Part shown: positions 10,016-18,682 of the stretch, piece after piece
How positions within the stretch are numbered: position 1 is the stretch's first letter
How the letters are laid out: every line of letters starts with the position of its first letter
Assembly: GCF_040215105.1 (NCBI RefSeq)
Contig: NZ_CP157875.1
Location: forward strand, 2,285,501 to 2,349,500
Reading direction: 5' to 3'
From: Aeromonas veronii
GTDB taxonomy: Bacteria > Pseudomonadota > Gammaproteobacteria > Enterobacterales > Aeromonadaceae
Length of the DNA stretch: 64,000 bases
The notes under the pieces: generated by a model
Seen by the model: the letters and a program-made list of their open reading frames with translations, nothing else
What the model was told of the DNA's origin: nothing
Database searches by the model: none
Program-made: the position numbers and the translations under genes

Positions 10016-12010
10016 TCAAGGCGTCACAATGTTGAACCAGAACTCGAAGTTGTCCAGATAACCCAGCACTTCCTTGAGTTTGTCGGCATTGCCGCTGATC
10101 TTCACATCCCCTGCCGCGACGGCTTTTTCCAGGGTGGTTTGCTTCAAGATCAGGTTGTTCAGGGTATCCCGTGACAGGGCGATCGTGGTATCGGCGTTGC
10201 TGGCCTCGCTGTTGGCGGTGTGGTTCAGCACCCCGTTCTCCAGTTCCACCTTGTACTTGCCACCGGTATCGCCGAAGTCGAAGTTCAGTACCGCCTTGGC
10301 TGCGCCGGACTTGGGCCCGTTCAGGCGCACCGCCAGGTAATCGAAGAACATGTCGAGCGACATGGCGCGTACCGTATCCGGGCTCGCGGTGTTCGGGGTC
10401 GGCAGCGGCGTGACGCCGCTGCGCAGCTCCTTGGCACCGGTCAGGTAGAAGTTGCGCCACGGGCCGGACTCGGCCTGATAACCCATCTGCTCAAGGGCAT
10501 CGGCTTCGAGCTCCTTGGCCGCCTTGTTGCTCGGATCGGCGAACACCACGTGTTTCACCACCTGAGCCACCCAGCGGTACTCACCCTTGTCGTAGGAGGC
10601 CTTGGCTTTCTTCAGCACCTCGTCGGCACCGCCCATGAACTCCACGTACTTCTTGGCCGACTCGGTCGGGCTCAGCTCGTTCAGGGTCGCCGGGTTGCCG
10701 TCAAACCAGCCGAGATAGAGCACATAGGTCGCCTTCACGTTGTGACTGATGGAACCGTAGTAACCGCGGTTGGCCCAGGTGTTGGCCAGGGTATCCGGCA
10801 GCTTGAACTGCTCGGCGATCTCGTCGCGGGTGTAGCCCATGTTGGCCAGACGCAGGGTCTCATCGTTGATGTAGCGATAGAGATCACGCTGGGATTTGAG
10901 CAGGGTGGTGACCTCCTTGTTGCCCCAGGTAGGCCAGTGGTGCTGGGCGAACATGACCTCGGCCTTGTCACCCCACATGGAGAGCGCCTGGTTCAGGTAC
11001 TTGGACCAGGGCAGCGGCTCACGGATCTTGGCGCCGCGCAGGGAGTAGGTGTTGTGCAGGGTGTGGGTCGCATCCTCGGCGGCGGAGATGGCCTTCTTCT
11101 CCTCGATGAACCAGAGCATCTCGGACGGCGCTTCCGAGCCCGGCGCCATCATGAACTCATAGGTCAACCCGTCGATGACCTCTTTCTGGCCCGTCTTGGT
11201 GATGATGTTGGTGGGGGCGATCAGGGTCACGGTCCCCGCCGAGGTGGTGGTCCCAAGACCGGCCCCGACCTGGCCCTTCTCGTCCGCCGGCAGCAGGTTG
11301 CCATACATGTAGCTGGCACGGCGACTCATGACGTTGCCCGCCATGATGTTCTCGGCGACCGCCGCCTCCATGAAACCATCCGGTGCGTAGATCTTCACCT
11401 TGCCGGTCTTCACATCGGCCTCGTCAACTACGCCGCGCACGCCGCCGTAGTGATCCACGTGGCTGTGGGTATAGATCACGGCCTTGACCGGCTTCTTGCC
11501 CTGATGCTCGTAGTAGAGATCCAGGGCTATCTTGGCGGTTTCGGCAGAAACCAGGGGATCAACCAGGGTAAGCCCCTCCTTGCCCTCGATGATGGTCATG
11601 TTGGACAAATCCAAGTTACGCACCTGATAAATCCCATCGGTGACCTTGAACAGGCCGCTGATGTTGATCAATTGGGACTGGCGCCAGAGGCTGGGGTTGA
11701 CGGTCGCGGGGGCCTTCTGCCCCTCCTTGATGAAACCGTACTTCTGCGGATCCCAGATGAGGTTGCCCGCCTCCCCCTTGATGGGGGCTGACGGCAGGGC
11801 GGCGATGAAGCCCTTGTTGGCATTCTCGAAGTCGGTCTTGTCGGCAAATGGCAGCTCGGTCAACAGCTTGTCGTTGGCGGCCTGGGTGGCGGCCGCGGCC
11901 TCCTTGCGCAGATCCTCGGCGGCCAGGCTCGGCAAGGACAAGCTCGTGACCAGACCGGCCAGCACCAACTTGATGAAAAGAGGTTTCATTTTTCGTTGCG
12001 TGTATTTCAT
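10016..12010 (-). CDS. Periplasmic class B linear alkyl sulfatase (SdsA1/YjcS-like)
   Basis: Zinc hydrolase releasing sulfate from primary alkyl sulfates such as SDS, 664 residues. The start at 12010 follows an AAGGAG SD. It has a signal peptide (about 1-30, ending SLA-AED) and a metallo-beta-lactamase domain with T-H182-S-H184-V-D186-H187-YGG; a later AAEDATHTLHN segment supplies further metal ligands. An alkylsulfatase dimerisation domain follows (about 390-520), then an SCP2-like C-terminal lipid-binding domain (about 540-660). It is predicted periplasmic. It sits between rplT and pheS with its own long upstream region and a strong terminator, so it looks like a self-contained insertion in a conserved translation cluster. 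Confidence 0.92.
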   Translation of the reverse strand: MKYTQRKMKPLFIKLVLAGLVTSLSLPSLAAEDLRKEAAAATQAANDKLLTELPFADKTDFENANKGFIAALPSAPIKGEAGNLIWDPQKYGFIKEGQKAPATVNPSLWRQSQLINISGLFKVTDGIYQVRNLDLSNMTIIEGKEGLTLVDPLVSAETAKIALDLYYEHQGKKPVKAVIYTHSHVDHYGGVRGVVDEADVKTGKVKIYAPDGFMEAAVAENIMAGNVMSRRASYMYGNLLPADEKGQVGAGLGTTTSAGTVTLIAPTNIITKTGQKEVIDGLTYEFMMAPGSEAPSEMLWFIEEKKAISAAEDATHTLHNTYSLRGAKIREPLPWSKYLNQALSMWGDKAEVMFAQHHWPTWGNKEVTTLLKSQRDLYRYINDETLRLANMGYTRDEIAEQFKLPDTLANTWANRGYYGSISHNVKATYVLYLGWFDGNPATLNELSPTESAKKYVEFMGGADEVLKKAKASYDKGEYRWVAQVVKHVVFADPSNKAAKELEADALEQMGYQAESGPWRNFYLTGAKELRSGVTPLPTPNTASPDTVRAMSLDMFFDYLAVRLNGPKSGAAKAVLNFDFGDTGGKYKVELENGVLNHTANSEASNADTTIALSRDTLNNLILKQTTLEKAVAAGDVKISGNADKLKEVLGYLDNFEFWFNIVTP

Positions 12011-12362
12011 AGACACTCCTTGTTGCAAACGCTTGTTTTTCTCGCCCACACATTCTAGTCGACATACAGTTACTTAATATTGTTTTTCAATCAACTGTTT
12101 ACAGAAACAATAACAGCGATTGACACATCAAGAATGTAAAGAATGGATGACAATGCCACTACAGAACGGAAAAACAACGGAAACAAACAGCGGAACAGAA
12201 AGGAGTGGGTAAATCGACTATTTAACTGCGCGACAGGCAGCATAAATGATGAGTCCAGGATGAAGGCAGGAAGCGCAGGCCGCCAAATTCACGAGTCGGC
12301 AGCCTGGTATCGACGCGACAAGCGATGACCACAGGTGACTCCCACGCAGGGAGGCGCCCAAC
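12011..12362. other. Gap upstream of the alkyl sulfatase gene
   Basis: About 350 bases. The first 120 before the gene are AT-rich and hold a CTGTAAACAG palindrome and several TTGAT/ATTG repeats on the minus strand, plausibly the promoter and operator. The rest up to the rplT terminator shows no convincing gene; a 61-codon plus-strand frame at 12143-12328 has no SD or recognisable product. Confidence 0.4.
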
Positions 12363-12388
12363 AAAAAAGGAGGCCGAAGCCTCCTTTT
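12363..12388 (-). terminator. Terminator of the thrS-rplT operon
   Basis: AAAGGAGGC-TTCG-GCCTCCTTT with a T run on the minus strand: a stable UUCG tetraloop hairpin directly after rplT. Confidence 0.92.
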
Positions 12389-12409
12389 ATCTTTCATAAC
12401 AGAACCGGA

Positions 12410-12766
12410 TTAAACCAGCGCTGCTTTAGCCTTTTCAACCAGGGCGGTGAAAGCCAACTTGTCGTGAACGGCGATATCGGACAGGATCTTGCGATCGATC
12501 TCGATAGAAGCCTTCTTCAGACCGTTGATCAGACGGCTGTAGGACAGACCGTTCTGACGGGCAGCAGCGTTGATACGCGCGATCCACAGCTGACGGAACT
12601 GACGCTTCTTCTGACGACGGTCACGGTAGGCATACTGACCAGCTTTGGTTACCGCTTGTACCGCTACGCGGTAGACACGGGAACGGGCGCCGTAGTAACC
12701 CTTGGCGGCTTTCATTACTTTCTTGTGACGAGCGCGAGCGGTCACACCACGTTTAACTCTTGGCAT
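12410..12766 (-). CDS. rplT: 50S ribosomal protein L20
   Basis: 118 residues, the standard length. It binds 23S rRNA early in 50S assembly and, in E. coli, represses rpmI-rplT translation by binding its own mRNA. The basic N-terminal extension and the core [18 protein letters not shown] are clear. It lies 14 bases after rpmI. The terminator right after it ends the thrS operon here, unlike E. coli, where pheM-pheST follows. Confidence 0.98.
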   Translation of the reverse strand: MPRVKRGVTARARHKKVMKAAKGYYGARSRVYRVAVQAVTKAGQYAYRDRRQKKRQFRQLWIARINAAARQNGLSYSRLINGLKKASIEIDRKILSDIAVHDKLAFTALVEKAKAALV

Positions 12767-12780
12767 TTTTCACATCCCCC

Positions 12781-12978
12781 TTATGCGTACGGCAGACAAG
12801 CGACAACACGTTTGTGGTCGGCAGCAGAAACCATGAACTTCGGCCCCAGCTTACGCTTACGCTTACTGCTCTTCTTGGTCAGGATGTGACGCAGGTGGTT
12901 GTGCTTGCACTTGAAGCGACCTGAGCCAGTCTTCTTGAAGCGCTTTGCGGCGCCCCGGTTGGTTTTCATCTTCGGCAT
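12781..12978 (-). CDS. rpmI: 50S ribosomal protein L35
   Basis: 65 residues, very basic, [20 protein letters not shown] start typical of L35. It is a late-assembly large-subunit protein, translated ahead of and probably coupled to rplT. The 86 bases between infC and rpmI are where the E. coli L20 translational operator sits; I did not resolve its structure here. Confidence 0.98.
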   Translation of the reverse strand: MPKMKTNRGAAKRFKKTGSGRFKCKHNHLRHILTKKSSKRKRKLGPKFMVSAADHKRVVACLPYA

Positions 12979-13064
12979 TTCATACTCCGCATTGTGAGTG
13001 ACAACAAAATCGCAAGGCGAACCGACTCATGAGGCGGGCCCCATGAGTCAATTTCTTGTGGGCC

Positions 13065-13613
13065 TTAAGATTTCTTCTTAGGTGCGAGAACCATCACAGC
13101 TTGACGGCCTTCGACTTTCGGGAACGATTCGACTACGGCCAACTCTTCCAGATCGGTTTTGACTCGCTCCAGTACCTTGATACCAAGATCCTGGTGGGCC
13201 ATCTCACGACCACGGAAGCGCAGGGTGACCTTCGCCTTGTCCCCGTCTTCCAGAAAGCGAACCAGGTTGCGTAGTTTTACCTGATAGTCGCCTTCGTCAG
13301 TGCCAGGACGGAATTTGATCTCCTTGACCTGGACGACTTTCTGCTTTTTCTTCTGTTCTTTGGTGGTCTTGCTCTTTTCGTAGAGGAATTTGCCGTAATC
13401 CATGATCCGGCAAACGGGCGGCTCAGCGTTAGGACTGATCTCGACCAGATCCACTCCGGCCTCAAGGGCCAAGTTCAGTGCATCCTGGATGGAGGTGATG
13501 CCAATGGCTTCACCATCCAGACCGGTCAGACGAACTTCTTTCAGACGGATCTCTTCATTGATCCGGTGAGCGCGGGCTTGCGGTTGCTTGCCCAGTTTTT
13601 TTCCGCCTTTTAT
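13065..13613 (-). CDS. infC: Translation initiation factor IF-3 (AUA start)
   Basis: IF-3 binds the 30S subunit, blocks premature 50S joining and rejects non-canonical start codons. The 182-residue product is found by extending upstream of the first Met. The frame reads ATA-AAA-GGC-GGA-AAA-AAA (I/M-KGGKK), aligning with the E. coli MKGGKR start, with a GAGGA SD about 9 bases before the ATA. thrS ends 3 bases upstream. E. coli uses AUU here, and IF-3 discriminates against such codons, giving negative autoregulation; AUA should serve the same purpose. The N domain (about 1-75), lysine-rich linker and C domain ([17 protein letters not shown]) are intact. Confidence 0.95.
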   Translation of the reverse strand: MKGGKKLGKQPQARAHRINEEIRLKEVRLTGLDGEAIGITSIQDALNLALEAGVDLVEISPNAEPPVCRIMDYGKFLYEKSKTTKEQKKKQKVVQVKEIKFRPGTDEGDYQVKLRNLVRFLEDGDKAKVTLRFRGREMAHQDLGIKVLERVKTDLEELAVVESFPKVEGRQAVMVLAPKKKS

Positions 13614-13616
13614 AGC

Positions 13617-15545
13617 TTATTCCTCCACTTTCTTTTGTCCGCGGGTCTGAACTTCCTGGGTCAACAGAGCAATCAGCTCTTCAACAGGATAAGTCCCCAG
13701 GTCAGCCCCTTTACGAGTCCGTACTGCAATCTTACCGGCTTCTACTTCTTTATCGCCGCAGACCAGCATGAAAGGTACTCGCTTCAAAGTATGCTCGCGG
13801 ATTTTAAAGCCAATCTTCTCATTTCTCAAGTCCGCTTTTGCGCGAAGGCCCGCATCATTCAATGCCTTGGCTACTTTCACCGCATAATCGGCCTGAGCAT
13901 CCGTGATATTCATCACCACCGCCTGGGTCGGCGCCAACCAGGTCGGGAACAGACCGGCGTACTCTTCGGTCAGGATCCCGATGAAGCGCTCGAGGGAGCC
14001 CAGAATGGCACGGTGGATCATCACGGGGACGTGGCGCTCGTTGTCTTCGCCCACATAAGTGGCGCCAAGACGGCCCGGCAAGGCAAAATCGAGCTGCACG
14101 GTACCACACTGCCACGCACGATCAAGACAATCGTGCAGGGTGAATTCGATCTTGGGACCGTAGAAGGCCCCCTCACCCGGCTGCAGATCGTATTTCAGAC
14201 CGTTCAGCACCAGGGCTTCTGCCAGGGCGGCTTCGGCGCGATCCCAGGCTTCATCGGAGCCGATGCGCTGCTCGGGACGGGTGGAGAGCTTGACCACGAT
14301 GTTCTCGAAGCCGAAGGTGCCATAGACGTCGTAGACCATGCGGATACAGGCCGAGACCTCTTCCATGATCTGATCTTCGGTACAGAAGATGTGAGCGTCA
14401 TCCTGGGTGAAGCCGCGCACCCGCATCAGGCCGTGCAGAGAACCGGACGGCTCGTTGCGGTGGCAGGAGCCGAACTCGGCCATGCGCAGGGGCAGATCGC
14501 GGTAGGACTTCAGACCCTGGTTGAAGATCTGCACGTGACCCGGGCAGTTCATCGGCTTGATGGCGTACTCGCGGTTTTCGGACTGGGTAGTGAACATGGC
14601 CTGGGCGTATTTCTCCCAGTGACCGGAACGCTCCCACAGCACGCGATCCATCATGAAGGGGCCTTTCACCTCCTGATAGTCGTACTCCTTGAGCTTGCCG
14701 CGGATGAAGGTCTCCAGCTCGCGGAAGATGGTCCAGCCGTCGTTGTGCCAGAACACCATGCCGGGGGCTTCTTCCTGCATGTGGTAGAGGTCAAGCTGCT
14801 TGCCAATCTTGCGGTGATCCCGCTTGGCGGCCTCTTCCAGACGCTGCAGGTAGGCCTTGAGCTGTTTCTTGTCGGCCCAGGCGGTACCGTAGATGCGCTG
14901 CAGCATCTTGTTGTTGGAGTCGCCGCGCCAGTAGGCACCGGACATCTTCTGCAACTTGAAGTGGTGGCAGTGACGCATGTTCGGCACGTGGGGGCCGCGG
15001 CACATGTCGATGTACTCTTCGTGATGATACAGACCAGGCTGGTCATCACGAGCGATGTTCTGATCCAGGATCTCGACCTTGTAGGTCTCGCCGCGGGTTT
15101 CGAACACGTCGCGCGCTTCCTGCCAGGAGACCTTCTTCTTGATGACGTCGTAATCCTTGGCAGCCAGCGCCAGCATGCGCTCTTCCAGGGCTGCCAGATC
15201 TTCGTCGGTCAGGGTGCGGTCAAGATCGATGTCGTAATAAAAACCGTTGTCGATGACGGGACCGATGGCCATCTTGGTCTGGGGCCAGAGCTGCTTGATG
15301 GCATGGCCGAGCAGGTGCGCACAGGAGTGGCGCAGGATGTCCAGACCCTCTTCGTCTTTGGCGGTGATGATGGCGAGGGAGGAATCGGTTTCGATCAACT
15401 CGCAGGCATCCACCAGTTCACCGTTCACCCGACCGGCAATGCACGCCTTGGCGAGACCGGGACCGATGTCCGCGGCGACGTCCATGACGGAAACGGCCTG
15501 GGCAAATTGACGTTGACTGCCGTCAGGCAGAGTAATGATTGGCAT
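13617..15545 (-). CDS. thrS: Threonyl-tRNA synthetase
   Basis: Class II synthetase charging tRNA-Thr, 642 residues, the E. coli length, starting [11 protein letters not shown] at 15545 behind an AAGGA SD. Domains: TGS (1-60), second additional editing domain with [10 protein letters not shown] (about 65-225), the catalytic core with the zinc and active-site segment [10 protein letters not shown], and a C-terminal anticodon-binding domain (about 535-642). The longer frame to 15629 runs through the regulatory leader and is not used. Expression is probably autoregulated by ThrRS binding its own leader (hairpin at 15567-15587). Confidence 0.98.
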   Translation of the reverse strand: MPIITLPDGSQRQFAQAVSVMDVAADIGPGLAKACIAGRVNGELVDACELIETDSSLAIITAKDEEGLDILRHSCAHLLGHAIKQLWPQTKMAIGPVIDNGFYYDIDLDRTLTDEDLAALEERMLALAAKDYDVIKKKVSWQEARDVFETRGETYKVEILDQNIARDDQPGLYHHEEYIDMCRGPHVPNMRHCHHFKLQKMSGAYWRGDSNNKMLQRIYGTAWADKKQLKAYLQRLEEAAKRDHRKIGKQLDLYHMQEEAPGMVFWHNDGWTIFRELETFIRGKLKEYDYQEVKGPFMMDRVLWERSGHWEKYAQAMFTTQSENREYAIKPMNCPGHVQIFNQGLKSYRDLPLRMAEFGSCHRNEPSGSLHGLMRVRGFTQDDAHIFCTEDQIMEEVSACIRMVYDVYGTFGFENIVVKLSTRPEQRIGSDEAWDRAEAALAEALVLNGLKYDLQPGEGAFYGPKIEFTLHDCLDRAWQCGTVQLDFALPGRLGATYVGEDNERHVPVMIHRAILGSLERFIGILTEEYAGLFPTWLAPTQAVVMNITDAQADYAVKVAKALNDAGLRAKADLRNEKIGFKIREHTLKRVPFMLVCGDKEVEAGKIAVRTRKGADLGTYPVEELIALLTQEVQTRGQKKVEE

Positions 15546-15566
15546 CGTGAGTTTCCTTATACAGTG

Positions 15567-15587
15567 GTGACCCGTACCAAAGGTCAC
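15567..15587 (-). promoter_or_regulatory. thrS translational operator, tRNA-Thr anticodon mimic
   Basis: The minus-strand leader contains GTGACC-TTTGGTACG-GGTCAC. With the T-G pair closed, the loop is seven bases, T-T-G-G-T-A-C: a U33 equivalent, a GGU anticodon and A37, exactly the layout of a tRNA-Thr anticodon loop. The GGU lies at -33 to -31 and the hairpin ends about 8 bases before the SD. This matches the position of operator domain 2 in E. coli thrS. A second segment, complementary to 15547-15553 (AACTCAC on the mRNA), lies at 15620-15626 and could pair with the start region. Confidence 0.8.
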
Positions 15588-15719
15588 ATGCAGATTGGGA
15601 GAGTCCTCGAATGAGTGGCAACTCACCACGGTGTTTCACCGTTCACAATACGGTTAGTACAAGGGTGATACGCACGGTCGTGGCCGTGCTAGGCCCGTCA
15701 TTCATAGGAACAGTGGGGG

Positions 15720-15747
15720 ATTGTATCAGACGTCACAACACGGACAA
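15720..15747 (-). promoter_or_regulatory. Probable sigma-70 promoter of thrS
   Basis: TTGTCC (-35, 15742-15747) and TACAAT (-10, 15720-15725) are separated by 16 bases on the minus strand. The transcript would start near 15713, giving a leader of about 168 bases, similar to the long E. coli thrS leader. Confidence 0.65.
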
Positions 15748-15863
15748 GGGTGATGATGCATGCTGGTCAAAAATTGGCAGCCATTGACAGGGTATGGTGC
15801 TACAAATGGGTAGCCAAAAATAGTGTTCAATTGACCCTGACATCGCGCATAAGGACGATCTGC

Positions 15864-17396
15864 ATGTCGAAATACTCTTCCTTCTGGATCTCGTTGGCGC
15901 TGTTGCTGACCCCCCTGCTGCTGGTCGTTGCCCTGAGCCCGCTCCTCATTACCCCTATCAGCCGCTATCTGCTTATCGATAAAGAGCAGGAGCTGCGGGC
16001 CTATCAAAACGAACGTACTCAACTATTGAACGAGAGCGTGCGAACCCAGCTTGCAAGTTTCAAGTTTGACTGCGGACCCACCGACATGGCACTGCTGCGG
16101 GACCCGGCCTACTACAGTCGTCATATCCGCTTCGCCGGCATTTATACGGCCAATGGCAAGAGCTGCTCCACCATGGGACCCGGATTGGCCATTTTGGAAG
16201 ACATCAAGGATCTACCCAATGGGCAGAATTACAGTGTCACAGCCACCACTGGAGCCTTTGACACCGAGCAGGAGACGCTGATCTACTCCAAACGTAGCGG
16301 TAATCTGGCCTACTGGGCACTCGACAGCAGCTGGGCCCATGAGTTGATGCAAAGCCCCTGCCCCGACTGCTTCTACCTCGAATTCTCCCACATGGATCCC
16401 GCGCGCGAGCACCTCTACTTCCCCCGTGGCAATGCCGCCATCAAGACGCAACCGGACCGACTGTCGGTCTCCTCATTCGACCAACGCAACAAGGTGGATC
16501 AAACCCTGTCGGCCGGCAATGAACTGCGCCACTATGTCGCCATGAAGTTGCGCGGCTACGGGTTGCCTAGCGCCATCCTCCTCGGCCTGTTGTTGACCCT
16601 CGCCTACTGGTTGCTGCGCAACTATCGCAATTCCCTGAGCGGCCTGCTCAAACTTGGGCTCCAGCGAAGAGAATTCATTCCCTTCTATCAACCGATCGTC
16701 GACTCTCGCACCCAAGAAGTGGTGGGCTATGAGGCACTCATTCGCTGGCAGCGAGGCAAGGGGTTCATCTCCCCCGCCATGTTCATCGATTATGCGGAGC
16801 AACAGGGATTGATCGTCCCCATTACCGAACAGCTCGTGCTCAAGGTGGTGGACGATCTGGCGCACCTGCCCCCGCCTCGCTGGGTCAGTGTCAACCTGGT
16901 CGCTGACCATCTTGAACAGCGCTATCTGCTGGATATGCTGGCCAAAGTGAAGTGGCCAAGCCCGGACAGGTTGACGTTCGAGCTCACCGAACGCCTTCCC
17001 ATCACCAATATCAAGGTCGCAGCACGCGAGATAGCCAAGCTGGGACTGCGGGGATATCACTTCAAGATCGACGACTTTGGCACCGGTTACGGGGGATTCG
17101 CCTATCTGCAGCAGTTGGGGATCCGCAGCATCAAGATCGACAAGATGTTCGTCGACACCATAGGCACCCAGGATTTCAAGCGCACCGTGCTGGATGCCAT
17201 CATCGCCTTCGGCCACGAATCCAAGATGGAGATGATTGCAGAAGGAGTGGAGAATCAGGCGCAGCTCGATTACCTCACCAAACACGGCGTCTATCTCATC
17301 CAGGGTTATGTCTATGCCAAACCCATGCCGCTGGAAGAGGCGCTGGCCTGGAACCCGCAGCAAGAGAGCGAGCCCGGCGAGATCAAACAGGCCTGA
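15864..17396 (+). CDS. CSS-motif EAL-domain cyclic-di-GMP phosphodiesterase
   Basis: Membrane phosphodiesterase of 510 residues that hydrolyses c-di-GMP. The start at 15864 (MSKYSSFW) has an AGGA SD; the longer frame lacks one. It has an N-terminal membrane helix (about 8-30), a periplasmic CSS domain (about 35-235, with the conserved C-S-T segment in GKSCSTMG and further cysteines in CPDC), a second helix (about 240-258) and a C-terminal EAL domain. The active-site motifs look intact: YEALIRW, FELTERLP, KIDDFGTGYGG and AEGVENQ. E. coli CSS-EAL enzymes respond to periplasmic disulfide state. It converges on a GGDEF gene. Confidence 0.88.
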   Translation: MSKYSSFWISLALLLTPLLLVVALSPLLITPISRYLLIDKEQELRAYQNERTQLLNESVRTQLASFKFDCGPTDMALLRDPAYYSRHIRFAGIYTANGKSCSTMGPGLAILEDIKDLPNGQNYSVTATTGAFDTEQETLIYSKRSGNLAYWALDSSWAHELMQSPCPDCFYLEFSHMDPAREHLYFPRGNAAIKTQPDRLSVSSFDQRNKVDQTLSAGNELRHYVAMKLRGYGLPSAILLGLLLTLAYWLLRNYRNSLSGLLKLGLQRREFIPFYQPIVDSRTQEVVGYEALIRWQRGKGFISPAMFIDYAEQQGLIVPITEQLVLKVVDDLAHLPPPRWVSVNLVADHLEQRYLLDMLAKVKWPSPDRLTFELTERLPITNIKVAAREIAKLGLRGYHFKIDDFGTGYGGFAYLQQLGIRSIKIDKMFVDTIGTQDFKRTVLDAIIAFGHESKMEMIAEGVENQAQLDYLTKHGVYLIQGYVYAKPMPLEEALAWNPQQESEPGEIKQA

Positions 17397-17399
17397 GCC

Positions 17400-17430
17400 T
17401 CTGCCATGAGGCGTTCGCGCCCATGGCAGA
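17400..17430. terminator. Hairpin between convergent EAL and GGDEF genes
   Basis: TCTGCCATG / CATGGCAGA arms with an inner GGCG/CGCC pairing. There is no T run on either side, so it may be a weak or Rho-assisted bidirectional terminator. Confidence 0.35.
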
Positions 17431-17436
17431 CATGAT

Positions 17437-18678
17437 TCACCCTAGCGAGATGAGAAAGCCATTGCGGCCCCGCGCTTTCACCTGATAGAGGGCCTTGTCC
17501 GCTCGCTCGCAGCTTGCCGCCGGAGGCTCATCGAGGCGGCATTCGGCAATCCCGATACTCAACGTAACATGCTCAGACACGGTCGATGATCGGTGGGGAA
17601 TGGCCTGTTCTCGCATCCAGCGGCCAATCCTGGCTGCAACGATCTCAGCTTCAACGCAAGACGCCCCGTCGAGGTAGACGCAGAACTCTTCCCCCCCATA
17701 ACGCGCCACCAGATCCATGTCATCCCGCGTACACTCCAACAGACCCTGACTGATGAGTTGCAAACAGGTGTCCCCCTCGGCATGACCATAGCTGTCGTTG
17801 TACTTTTTGAAGTGATCCACATCGATCATCATGAGACACCCTGGCCTCTCCCCCGCCCGCTTTCTGGATAACCGTTTCTCAAGCCGGGTGAAAAACATCC
17901 GCCGGTTGCTGATCGCCAGCAAGGGATCGAGATTGAGTCGCCCCACGACCTTCTTGGTCAGCAGAAAATGTTGATACTCGAGCCTCACAATGACGGTGAG
18001 GACGTAATACGCCAAGGCCACAACGCCGATGACGAACAGCATCAAGAATGCGAGGTTGATGACAAACAACCCGATATCCAGCTCAACCACAGGGCGCATA
18101 TTGGCTACCAGCAGCGCGGCCAACATTGCGACGCTATAAAAAGGCAACGTGACCATGGCACAGATAAACGATAATGGCAGCACCACACTCAATACGGGCA
18201 GCAATGAATATCCCATCGGGGCGACAGACACCATGTTGTGATGCAGGTGCAGCACCCACATCCAGGCCAGGCCGACAACATAGACGAGTGATGTGAATAG
18301 TTTTTGGTGAGGTATGATGATGCAGGTCAAATGGCCTTCCCGGGACGTCACTCCACCCGGTCTGAATAAAAAGACCACATATGCAACCGAGGCCAACAAA
18401 AAAGAGAATATATCGACCTTGCTTTGCTCAAATGGTATCCATGCTGCGGGATTTAATATCAGCATGTCATTGGCATGTAAATAAGACAACCTTGCCCCTG
18501 CCAAGGCGAGAAAGAACAGATTGGCGATGATAAAAGAGAGCATGCAGAACTTGCTCAATTTAGCCAGCCGGGTACCCAAAAAGTCATTGTATTGCAGTTC
18601 AGCGTCTTCGGTAGTCAGGACCGATGATACAAATGTCTCATCACCCGTGGCGATGGCATCGATAATTTTCTCTCTCAT
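17437..18678 (-). CDS. Membrane GGDEF diguanylate cyclase
   Basis: Predicted diguanylate cyclase, 413 residues from the ATG at 18678, which lies 4 bases after the EAL gene stop. The N-terminal half (about 45-235) has about six hydrophobic helices forming a membrane sensor. The C-terminal GGDEF domain (about 255-413) has the active-site variant GGEEF in VARYGGEEFCVYL, the metal Asp in MMIDVDHFKKYND and a C-terminal RADKALYQVKARGRN helix. The product binds GTP and makes c-di-GMP. A clear RxxD inhibitory site is not seen. It is cotranscribed with the upstream EAL protein, pairing synthesis and degradation. Confidence 0.88.
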   Translation of the reverse strand: MREKIIDAIATGDETFVSSVLTTEDAELQYNDFLGTRLAKLSKFCMLSFIIANLFFLALAGARLSYLHANDMLILNPAAWIPFEQSKVDIFSFLLASVAYVVFLFRPGGVTSREGHLTCIIIPHQKLFTSLVYVVGLAWMWVLHLHHNMVSVAPMGYSLLPVLSVVLPLSFICAMVTLPFYSVAMLAALLVANMRPVVELDIGLFVINLAFLMLFVIGVVALAYYVLTVIVRLEYQHFLLTKKVVGRLNLDPLLAISNRRMFFTRLEKRLSRKRAGERPGCLMMIDVDHFKKYNDSYGHAEGDTCLQLISQGLLECTRDDMDLVARYGGEEFCVYLDGASCVEAEIVAARIGRWMREQAIPHRSSTVSEHVTLSIGIAECRLDEPPAASCERADKALYQVKARGRNGFLISLG

Positions 18679-18682
18679 CAGG

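Noticed and set aside
12143-12328. 61-codon plus-strand frame between rplT and the sulfatase
   Set aside because: Biased toward Asn, Arg and Ser without SD; it lies in the likely promoter region of a divergent gene.
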